Assembly: GCA_028699365.1 (NCBI GenBank) | Contig: JAQVUQ010000043.1 | Coordinates: 1-11,942, forward strand | From: a bacterium | GTDB taxonomy: Bacteria; UBP13; UBA5359 | Reading direction: 5' to 3' | Length of the DNA: 11,942 bases | In this document: piece by piece, positions 6,807 through 11,942 of the stretch | Layout of the letters: every line of letters begins with the position of its first letter | Numbering within the stretch: position 1 is the stretch's first letter | Position numbers and translations under genes: made by a program | Notes under the pieces: model-generated | The model's input: the letters and a program-made list of their open reading frames with translations, nothing else | The model's database searches: none | What the model was told of the DNA's origin: nothing

Positions 6807-6883
6807 TGGTCGGGGCGGCGGGATTCGAACCCACGGCCTCACGGTCCCGAACCGTGCGCGCTACCAAGCTGCGCTACGCCCCG
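6807..6883 (-). tRNA. tRNA-Pro (anticodon CGG)
   Basis: A 77-nt cloverleaf with encoded CCA (6809-6807). The acceptor stem is CGGGGCG with CGCCCCG. The D arm contains GCGC-AGCTTGGTA-GCGC. The anticodon arm is CACGG-TTCGGGA-CCGTG, with CGG in loop positions 3-5, and the T arm is GTGGG-TTCGAAT-CCCGC. It reads CCG proline codons. A run of six T follows the CCA and probably helps end the transcript. It has its own promoter upstream. Confidence 0.97.
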
Positions 6884-6898
6884 ACGAAGACAGTGTGT

Positions 6899-6927
6899 AT
6901 TTTACCATCTTTTCATTCTTTTGGGAA
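6899..6927 (-). promoter_or_regulatory. Likely promoter of tRNA-Pro(CGG)
   Basis: TTCCCA (6927-6922), a 17-nt spacer and TAAAAT (6904-6899). The predicted start is near 6892, 9 nt before the mature tRNA 5' end. The -35 is modest (4 of 6). Confidence 0.5.
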
Positions 6928-6940
6928 GGGTGATGACGGG

Positions 6941-6969
6941 TTCAACATTCAAGGTTCAGAAGTTCAAGG
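6941..6969. repeat. Degenerate heptamer array between pgeF and tRNA-Pro(CGG)
   Basis: Successive units TTCAACA, TTCAAGG, TTCAGAA and, after one extra base, TTCAAGG. They share the TTCAR core and 7-bp period with arrays at 1321-1341 and 9245-9366. The unit is too short and degenerate to code for a peptide. The rest of the pgeF-tRNA gap shows no terminator. Confidence 0.5.
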
Positions 6970-6999
6970 TTTTTGGAGCCGGTTGCTGGAGCTTGGTGA

Positions 7000-7773
7000 T
7001 CAGGCAAGCCAGACGATCAGCGCTTGTCTCCCAGTATCTCCCCCGTCGGCACGATGTGAGAAATAACGGTTATTGTTACAGGAGGTGCAGATGTCGACCA
7101 CCTTGATATTCGTTTCCGGTATGCCCACCTCTACCAGTTGCTCGACGTTCGCTCGACGTAAATCCAGAGTGATGCCGCCGTCAGGCTTTTTGACCGTATG
7201 CCGGTTTGAGAGATAGCCGCTCTCTGCAAGCCGGTTGGGATTGAAATCGTAGCAGCACGGTCCTATGGAAGGCCCGATGACGGCGTTCATATGCACAGGA
7301 TCACATCCATGGAGCTGCACCATCGCCACTGCAGTCTTGAAGGCTATGCCCAGAGCCGTTCCTTTCCAACCGGCATGAACGGCGGCAACCGCTTTACCCT
7401 CCTGATCAATAAGAGCTATCGGCAGGCAATCGGCCGTAAATATCGCCAGAGGTCTGTCAGGTATGACAGTTATCAGAGCATCAGCTTCACCCAGAGGGCT
7501 ATCCGTCTGCTGATCGATCTCCTCCGTGACATGCAGAATTTCGTTGCCGTGCGTCTGATCGACACAGGACATACAACAGGCGTCGAGCAATAGTTCATGC
7601 AACAGCAGACGCCTGTTGTAGATAACGTCGTCATGCCGATCGTTTACATGAAGCGCCAGATTGAGAGCACCGAATCTGCCTCTGGCTCCGGGAAGACACC
7701 TGCCGGTAAAGACATACCTCCCGCTACCGTATCCTCCCATCAGCAGTTCATCTGCAGATCTACAAAGGCACAT
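7000..7773 (-). CDS. pgeF: Peptidoglycan editing factor PgeF / YfiH-type zinc protein (DUF152)
   Basis: Members were first called polyphenol oxidases (laccases). They have since been linked to removal of wrongly incorporated serine in peptidoglycan precursors (PgeF/YfiH) and to purine nucleoside phosphorylase or adenosine deaminase activity. All family motifs are present in order: DQTHGN (His75), GEADALIT, FTADCLPIA (Cys116), AAVHAGWKGT (His133), GPSIGPCCYDF (166-177), DICTSCNNNRYFSHR (227-241) and GDTGRQ. His75, Cys116 and His133 are the expected metal ligands. I prefer the ATG at 7773 with GAGGGG just upstream; GTG 7785 and an internal ATG are alternatives. With this start it is 257 residues, normal for the family. 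It overlaps the end of the FAD oxidoreductase gene by 14 bp, so the two are probably co-translated. No signal peptide is seen. Confidence 0.92.
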   Translation of the reverse strand: MCLCRSADELLMGGYGSGRYVFTGRCLPGARGRFGALNLALHVNDRHDDVIYNRRLLLHELLLDACCMSCVDQTHGNEILHVTEEIDQQTDSPLGEADALITVIPDRPLAIFTADCLPIALIDQEGKAVAAVHAGWKGTALGIAFKTAVAMVQLHGCDPVHMNAVIGPSIGPCCYDFNPNRLAESGYLSNRHTVKKPDGGITLDLRRANVEQLVEVGIPETNIKVVDICTSCNNNRYFSHRADGGDTGRQALIVWLA

Positions 7774-9148
7774 GCTTCCCCTCACGTCTCAGTATATCCC
7801 GGGCTGCAAGAACACCGGATGCGGAAGCCTGAACCAAGCCTCTGGTCAGTCCTGCGCCGTCGCCTATGGCATAGAGACAGCCTATTTCGGTTTCCAGCTT
7901 GTCCGTTACTTTTAACTTGGAGGAGTAGAACTTCACCTCGGCCCCGTAAAGGAGAGTATGCCGGGAATATATTCCCGGGGCCAGTACATCCAGCGCCTGA
8001 AGCATCTCAATAATATCCGTCAGATAGCGGTAAGGCAAAACGAAGCTGAGATCACCCGGAGAGGCGCTGGATAGAGACGGCTTGATAACGCTGTTGGCTA
8101 TCCGCTCGGGAGTCGATCTCCTGCCGTTAAGCAGATCGCCGAGCCGTTGAACGATGACGGTCCCTCCCAGCATATTCGCCAGCCTGGCCATATACCGTCC
8201 GTAATCTATAGGCTCATGAAAGGGTTCGGTAAAAGGAGTACTGACCAGGAGGGCAAAGTTGGTCTTGTCGCTCTTCTGATCTGCATAGCTGTGCCCGTTG
8301 ACGGTTATGACGCCGTTGTTGTGCTCGGTCACCACTTCGCCGTTGGGACAGACGCAGAAGGTGCGTATCTGATCGTCGAAGTGCTTGGTATAGTAAAGCA
8401 GCTTGGGCTCGTAGACTACATCCGTGATATGGCGCATAACCTCCGAGGGGAGTTCAACCCTGACACCTATATCCACCGGGTTGTTGATAGTTGTCAGATT
8501 CAGCCTGGCAGCCTCTGATGTCAGCCAGGGAGACCCTTCCCTGCCCGGGGCGACCACCACGTATCGACTTCTGTATTCGCCTTCGGTTGTCGTTACCCCG
8601 ACGACGTTTCCGTTCTCCACCAGCAGCCGTTCCACGGTGGTTCCCATGATCAAGTCTATCTTACCATCCAGGTAGTCTCTGATGCCCTTGAGAACCCGCC
8701 CCCCGCCGTCGCTGCCCATATGCCTGATGCGAGCCGCTACCAGCTTGAGCTCAGCCTTTACGGCCTGACGTGCAATTCTGGCGATATCGTCGTCATTTGT
8801 GCCGTATGTGGTTGTGGGCGCGCCGTATTCCAGGTAGAGCCGATCGACGTAATCTATCAATCCGATCAGCGTTTCCCGGGAAACATATCTGTCCAACTGG
8901 CCGCCGACATCAGGTGAGAGGGTCAGTTTGCCGTCGCTGAAGGCGCCGGATCCTCCCCACCCGCAGAGAAGCGAACACGGATCGCAGGCAACGCATGCCT
9001 TTGCCGGCCACCTGCCCGGGCATTTCCGATCGTCTATATCCAGCCCCTTGTCAATCAGGAGTATCTTCAGACCGTCCTGCTTGACCATCTCCAGGGCCGC
9101 AAATATGCCGGCCGGACCGGCCCCTATTATAATGACATCGTATTGCAT
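7760..9148 (-). CDS. FAD-dependent oxidoreductase (COG2509-like dehydrogenase)
   Basis: A cytoplasmic two-dinucleotide-fold flavoprotein whose substrate I cannot assign. The N-terminus MQYDVIIIGAGPAG (GxGxxG at 9-14) and Asp33 at the end of the second strand form the FAD site. The C-terminal YAIGDGAGLTRGLVQASASG (about 426-445) is the second FAD contact and helix typical of the family. A cluster of five cysteines, Cys43, Cys52, Cys55, Cys58 and Cys62, sits just before GWGGSGAFSDGKL (63-75), a family hallmark. The cysteines may be redox-active or bind metal or an Fe-S cluster, which is an inference. VVAPGREGSPWL at about 200 is the usual ATG-like loop. At 462 residues it has normal length. The ATG 9148 has an excellent GGGAGG site. 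It is first in a unit with pgeF. Confidence 0.85.
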   Translation of the reverse strand: MQYDVIIIGAGPAGIFAALEMVKQDGLKILLIDKGLDIDDRKCPGRWPAKACVACDPCSLLCGWGGSGAFSDGKLTLSPDVGGQLDRYVSRETLIGLIDYVDRLYLEYGAPTTTYGTNDDDIARIARQAVKAELKLVAARIRHMGSDGGGRVLKGIRDYLDGKIDLIMGTTVERLLVENGNVVGVTTTEGEYRSRYVVVAPGREGSPWLTSEAARLNLTTINNPVDIGVRVELPSEVMRHITDVVYEPKLLYYTKHFDDQIRTFCVCPNGEVVTEHNNGVITVNGHSYADQKSDKTNFALLVSTPFTEPFHEPIDYGRYMARLANMLGGTVIVQRLGDLLNGRRSTPERIANSVIKPSLSSASPGDLSFVLPYRYLTDIIEMLQALDVLAPGIYSRHTLLYGAEVKFYSSKLKVTDKLETEIGCLYAIGDGAGLTRGLVQASASGVLAARDILRREGKHVPL

Positions 9149-9194
9149 AGATTTCCTCCCGCCTGATATTTTACGCGACAGTCTATGCTTTATC

Positions 9195-9216
9195 TACCCT
9201 GCCGACAAGCAGGGTA
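9195..9216 (-). other. Perfect 8-bp stem-loop in the leader of the FAD oxidoreductase gene
   Basis: TACCCTGC (9195-9202) and GCAGGGTA (9209-9216) pair perfectly around a 6-nt loop. No U-tract follows on the minus strand. The stem begins about 4 nt after the start predicted from the -10 box at 9232-9227. It may protect the mRNA 5' end or serve as a dyad operator for a dimeric repressor. Confidence 0.55.
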
Positions 9217-9226
9217 AACGGAGACA

Positions 9227-9254
9227 ATTATACTTAAAACGGAGGAATTCAGAA
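9227..9254 (-). promoter_or_regulatory. Possible promoter for the FAD oxidoreductase-pgeF unit
   Basis: A perfect TATAAT (9232-9227) with the predicted start near 9220. The best -35 is TTCTGA (9254-9249) at 16-nt spacing, only 3 of 6, and it lies inside the heptad repeat array. The weak -35 suggests help from an activator or from AT-rich upstream sequence. Confidence 0.45.
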
Positions 9255-9366
9255 TAAGGAATTCAGTTGTCAGTAGTTCAAGCATTAATAGCGGGCGAAG
9301 CTGAAAGGCCAACTGCCAGAGAAAGAGACGCGCAAGCTATTCTGAATTCTGGCTTCTGACTCCTGA
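9245..9366. repeat. Foldback element with period-7 arrays at both ends
   Basis: Left array: GAATTCA, GAATAAG, GAATTCA, GTTGTCA in perfect 7-bp register from 9245. Right array: ATTCTGA, ATTCTGG, CTTCTGA, CTCCTGA in register from 9339. The outer arms GAATTCAGAATA (9245-9256) and TATTCTGAATTC (9338-9349) are exact inverted repeats of 12 bp around an 81-bp centre. I see no reading frame or terminator in the centre. It ends 10 bp from the 3' end of tRNA-Pro(GGG). It looks like a small non-coding repeat element. Confidence 0.6.
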
Positions 9367-9375
9367 TAATAAGTA

Positions 9376-9452
9376 TGGTCGGGGCGACTGGATTCGAACC
9401 AGCGGCCTCTTGAACCCCATTCAAGCGCGCTACCAAGCTGCGCCACGCCCCG
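9376..9452 (-). tRNA. tRNA-Pro (anticodon GGG)
   Basis: A 77-nt cloverleaf with encoded CCA (9378-9376). The acceptor stem is CGGGGCG with CGCCCCG, the anticodon arm CTTGA-ATGGGGT-TCAAG with GGG in the loop, and the T arm GCTGG-TTCGAAT-CCAGT. It reads CCC and CCU. Acceptor, D-arm and variable-loop sequences are nearly identical to tRNA-Pro(CGG) 2.5 kb away, differing mainly in the anticodon and T arms. Confidence 0.97.
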
Positions 9453-9463
9453 ACACGCAGGAT

Positions 9464-9492
9464 ATTATAACAAATTGAAGCCACACTTACAA
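9464..9492 (-). promoter_or_regulatory. Promoter of tRNA-Pro(GGG)
   Basis: TTGTAA (9492-9487), a 17-nt spacer and a perfect TATAAT (9469-9464). The predicted start is near 9457, 5 nt before the mature tRNA. It lies in the short gap after gpsA, so the tRNA does not depend on the upstream operon. Confidence 0.75.
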
Positions 9493-9521
9493 TAAGATAT
9501 GCCCGGTTGCTGTAAAGAGGA

Positions 9522-10523
9522 TTATCCGGCCTCCGGTTTTGGCTGCCGCAGCATCAGTGTGGACACCACCTGGCGTGGGTCCTTTCCCTCATAAAGAACG
9601 GCATAAATTTCCGCCGTCACCGGCATTTCTATGCCCATTTTAAGCGCCAGCAGATGAGTTGCTCTGGCGGTAGGCACGCCTTCCACCACCATATGCGTCT
9701 TGTCCAGCATCTCGGCTACCTTCTCGCCCTTGCCGACGGCCTCGCCGAAGCACCTGTTGCGGCTATGGCGGCTCATGGAGGTAACCATAAGGTCTCCCAG
9801 GCCGGACAGCCCGTAGAAGGTCTCCTGGCGCGCTCCCAGCGCTTTGCCCATACGCACCATTTCAACCAGACATCTGGTCAGCAGAGCCGCCTTGGTGTTG
9901 TCGCCGTATCCCAATCCGTCGCTCATACCGGCGCCGATAGCCATGATGTTCTTCAGCGCTCCCCCCAACTCCACTCCGATAAGATCATCGTTGGTATAGA
10001 CTCTGAAATAATCGGTCATCAGTATACGCTGCGCCATGAGAGCCGCTTCCTGCGGCCCGGCGATAACGCTGGCTGTCGGTATGCGACGCACCACCTCTCC
10101 GGAGATGTTCGGTCCTGAGAGTGCGGTCACTCTGTCCGGGTTTCCTAGGATATCGGACAGAACCCGGGTCATTCTGAGTCCGGTATCTATCTCAATACCC
10201 TTGGTGGCACTGACGATTACGGATTGTGCGTCAATAAACGGCAGAATCTGATTGGCTATCGTACGCATGGATGATGAGGGAACGGCAAGGATGACCAGCA
10301 GCGCTCCTTCAAGTGCTTTGGCAATATCCGAAGTCGGCTGAAGGCTGTCCGGAAATGGTGAGCCGGGGAGATATCGCCTGTTCTCCCTGCCGGCTGTCAT
10401 CTCATCGGCATGTTCAGGCCTTCTTGACCAGAGATTGACGGCACAACCGCCGGAAGCCAGCATCAGCGCCAGAGTTGTGCCCCAACTGCCTGCGCCTATT
10501 ATGCATACTTTTTCATTGCTCAT
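9522..10523 (-). CDS. gpsA: NAD(P)+-dependent sn-glycerol-3-phosphate dehydrogenase
   Basis: Reduces dihydroxyacetone phosphate to sn-glycerol 3-phosphate in the cytoplasm, supplying the backbone for phospholipids. GAGSWGT (10-16) is the dinucleotide loop and LWSRRPEHA holds the NADP-type basic residues. Lys108 (SATKGIE) and Lys191 (ELGGALKNIMAIGAG) are the expected catalytic and substrate lysines. LSGLGDLM (239-246) and SRN (254-256) complete the substrate domain. The GPN loop (SGPNISGEV, 136-144) replaces the more common GPTFA form, a variant I associate with Chloroflexota-like sequences. At 333 residues it has normal length. ATG 10523 has only a weak GGA 9 bases upstream. It follows plsY by 57 bp, and its product is the acceptor for PlsY. 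Confidence 0.96.
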   Translation of the reverse strand: MSNEKVCIIGAGSWGTTLALMLASGGCAVNLWSRRPEHADEMTAGRENRRYLPGSPFPDSLQPTSDIAKALEGALLVILAVPSSSMRTIANQILPFIDAQSVIVSATKGIEIDTGLRMTRVLSDILGNPDRVTALSGPNISGEVVRRIPTASVIAGPQEAALMAQRILMTDYFRVYTNDDLIGVELGGALKNIMAIGAGMSDGLGYGDNTKAALLTRCLVEMVRMGKALGARQETFYGLSGLGDLMVTSMSRHSRNRCFGEAVGKGEKVAEMLDKTHMVVEGVPTARATHLLALKMGIEMPVTAEIYAVLYEGKDPRQVVSTLMLRQPKPEAG

Positions 10524-10549
10524 ATGATTTCATCCAACGTCTTTAATCC

Positions 10550-10571
10550 GGGCGGCCACATAGGGTCGCCC
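10550..10571. repeat. GC-rich imperfect palindrome (GTAGGGGCGACC-type intergenic repeat)
   Basis: On the minus strand GTAGGGGCGACC, then CTATGT, then GGCCGCCC. The arms pair over 8 positions with one A-C mismatch and a 6-nt loop. The element fills the middle of the 57-bp plsY-gpsA gap. No U-tract follows, so it is not a classical terminator. From memory, GTAGGGGCGACC...GGTCGCCC palindromes are common dispersed intergenic elements in many bacteria. Confidence 0.5.
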
Positions 10572-10580
10572 CTACAATCA

Positions 10581-11213
10581 TTAAGCGTCGCTCTCATGCT
10601 GTTCGACAGGCAGCCTCACCCGCTTGCCGAAGCGGTTCTCCGTTCCGGCGAGCAAACGCTTTATGTTATCTCTGTGGCGCAGCAGCACCCATATGGAGGC
10701 GATCAATCCGAATACCAGCACGGGCTTCTGACAATTGAAATATGCCATAACCGGCGTCAGAAAGACGGCTGTGACTACGGATGCCAGTGAAACGTACCTG
10801 CTTACGGCCAGAACTATCAGCCATATGACGGTGCATGCGCCGGCGACGGCCGGCGACAGGCCCAGCAGCACTCCCAGCGTAGTTGCCACACCCTTGCCGC
10901 CCTTGAAACCGAGCCAGATGGACCGGTTATGCCCCAGCAGCGAGGCGATGCCGGCCAGGACAGCGGCTAACGGTCCTCCCAATTGATGGGCAAGGATAAC
11001 GGGAATCGCACCTTTGGCGGCGTCGAGCAGCATAGCCGTAACGCCCCAGGGATACCCCAGGATACGGAGAACATTGGTGGCGCCGATATTGCCGCTGCCG
11101 TGTTGCCTGATATCAATACCGCGCACCGCCTTACCGATAAGCAGCCCGAAAGGTATGGAACCTATCAGATAGGATGCTGTTACGATAGCAATCATCTTGT
11201 ACATCTCAATCAC
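10581..11213 (-). CDS. plsY: Acyl-phosphate:glycerol-3-phosphate acyltransferase PlsY
   Basis: An integral membrane enzyme that transfers an acyl chain from acyl-phosphate (made by PlsX) to glycerol 3-phosphate, giving lysophosphatidic acid. Family motifs: SGNIGATNV (40-48), GHN (94-96) followed by FKGGKGVATTLG (103-114), and RHRDNIKRLLAGTENR (179-194). Hydrophobic segments fit the multi-span fold, at about 6-26, 55-75, 80-97, 110-137, 141-158 and 163-178. At 210 residues it has normal length. The GTG start at 11213 overlaps the der stop region by 8 bp with AAGAAG upstream. An ATG at 11204, directly after the der stop, is an alternative. Its acceptor is the product of the next gene, gpsA. Confidence 0.96.
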   Translation of the reverse strand: MIEMYKMIAIVTASYLIGSIPFGLLIGKAVRGIDIRQHGSGNIGATNVLRILGYPWGVTAMLLDAAKGAIPVILAHQLGGPLAAVLAGIASLLGHNRSIWLGFKGGKGVATTLGVLLGLSPAVAGACTVIWLIVLAVSRYVSLASVVTAVFLTPVMAYFNCQKPVLVFGLIASIWVLLRHRDNIKRLLAGTENRFGKRVRLPVEQHESDA

Positions 11214-11942
11214 GCTTCTTAAATATAATTCTTAACGGTGTTCCTTCAAAATCGAAAGCGCTTCGCAAACGGTTCTCGATATAACGCTTGTAAGAAAAAT
11301 GGATCAGTTCAGTATCGTTTATGAACATCAGTATGGTCGGCGGATGCGTCTGCGGTTGTGTGGCATAGTAAAGCTTCAGCCGCCTGCCTTTGAAGTGTGC
11401 CGGCGGATGCTCGATCATGGCATCATGCAGCACTTTGTTCAGGGCGGCGGTGGCTATACGCTGTCCTCCTTTGTCGTAAACCTCCGTTACCCGGCTCAGC
11501 AGCCCTTCCATCCCTCGCCCGGTCTTGGCCGAGGCTATGACGATGGGGGCAAAGCTGTAAAAGCCCATGTCGCTTCTTATCAGCGTATGCATTTCCTGGC
11601 TCAGGTCTTTGATTATCGTTCTCGACCATTTGGGAAGTTCCTCCTGGGCAAGATCCCATTTATTGACCACTATAACCGCACATTTCCCCTTCTCGGCCGC
11701 GTATCCGGCTATCTTCTTATCCTGATCGGTCAGACCCTCGACGGCATCGAGGATTATCAGGCAGACATCGGATCTGTCCACTGCCCTCAAGGCACGCAGA
11801 ACGCTGTAGTATTCGACGTTGTCCTCCACTCTGGCACGACGGCGCATACCGGCCGTATCTATCAGCAGAAACTCACGGCCCATATATGTGAAATAGCTGT
11901 CGATGGCATCTCTGGTAGTTCCGGGGATGTCACTGACGATAA
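11206..11942 (-). CDS. der: Ribosome-assembly GTPase Der (EngA), N-terminus cut by window edge
   Basis: Der has two tandem G domains and a KH-like domain and helps mature the 50S subunit. Only the end of the protein is present, 244 residues reading IVSDIPGTTRDAID from the edge. Visible parts of the second G domain: G2 PGTTRD, G3 DTAG (28-31), G4 NKWD (93-96) and G5 SAKTG (137-141). The last ~80 residues form the KH-like domain, including PPAHFKGRRLKLYYATQ and the family ending FEGTPLRIIFKKRD. The first G domain and the second P-loop lie to the right. An ATG at 11883 is internal and not the true start. Stop overlaps the plsY start, so the genes are likely co-transcribed. Confidence 0.96.
   Translation of the reverse strand, partial: IVSDIPGTTRDAIDSYFTYMGREFLLIDTAGMRRRARVEDNVEYYSVLRALRAVDRSDVCLIILDAVEGLTDQDKKIAGYAAEKGKCAVIVVNKWDLAQEELPKWSRTIIKDLSQEMHTLIRSDMGFYSFAPIVIASAKTGRGMEGLLSRVTEVYDKGGQRIATAALNKVLHDAMIEHPPAHFKGRRLKLYYATQPQTHPPTILMFINDTELIHFSYKRYIENRLRSAFDFEGTPLRIIFKKRD

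Noticed and set aside
6562-6867. Minus-strand frame with AVGSNPAAPT near its start
   Set aside because: This peptide comes from reading through the tRNA-Pro(CGG) gene, a common artefact. The rest overlaps the secreted-protein gene out of frame.
9278-9484. Minus-strand frame with [10 protein letters not shown]
   Set aside because: Read-through of tRNA-Pro(GGG) into the foldback repeat; not a protein gene.
10550-10571. Palindrome considered as an intrinsic terminator of plsY
   Set aside because: The stem has a mismatch and no U-tract follows on the minus strand.

Overview
The window is an 11.9 kb piece of bacterial chromosome. Every gene I can support lies on the minus strand, so transcription runs from the right edge to the left edge. 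The gene set is mostly housekeeping: Der, PlsY, GpsA, two tRNA-Pro, an FAD oxidoreductase, PgeF and SerA. Between them sit an ECF sigma/anti-sigma pair, a secreted beta-repeat protein and a sugar nucleotidyltransferase. Moderate GC, frequent ATA codons, GTG and TTG starts, a serine T-box, the der-plsY-gpsA order and a serA that starts MRILVSDPIS fit a Chloroflexota bacterium of the Dehalococcoidia type, or less likely a clostridial Firmicute. This placement is an inference from style and gene order, not from a search.

Right part (about 9376-11942). der (cut by the right edge), plsY and gpsA form a compact cluster. GpsA makes sn-glycerol 3-phosphate, and PlsY acylates it in the first step of phospholipid synthesis. 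The short plsY-gpsA gap holds an imperfect GC-rich palindrome. A tRNA-Pro(GGG) with its own strong promoter follows gpsA.

Middle part (about 6807-9375). An FAD-dependent oxidoreductase overlaps pgeF by 14 bp in a two-gene unit. Its promoter has a perfect -10 and lies beside a foldback element built of 7-bp repeats. pgeF is followed by another heptad array and then by tRNA-Pro(CGG).

Left-middle part (about 1685-6791). A 617-residue exported protein of carboxypeptidase-regulatory-like beta modules comes first. Next is an ECF sigma factor with a good sigma-70 promoter, whose gene overlaps the gene for an unusually long membrane-bound anti-sigma factor. The anti-sigma factor has an N-terminal zinc finger, one membrane span and a C-terminal domain that looks STN-like. 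A mannose-1-phosphate guanylyltransferase-like enzyme with a left-handed beta-helix tail follows.

Left part (1-1677). serA is controlled by a complete serine T-box: promoter, specifier codon TCC, UGGC acceptor bulge (matching the G discriminator of tRNA-Ser) and terminator. serA is cut by the left edge. Its last 18 readable codons do not look like SerA, while the opposite strand there shows a 19-codon frame with almost only G or C in third position. The first ~57 bp may therefore be a chimeric or foreign end.

I see no phage, transposase, CRISPR or defence genes. The less ordinary signals are the period-7 intergenic arrays, the anti-sigma architecture, the T-box and the left-edge discontinuity.
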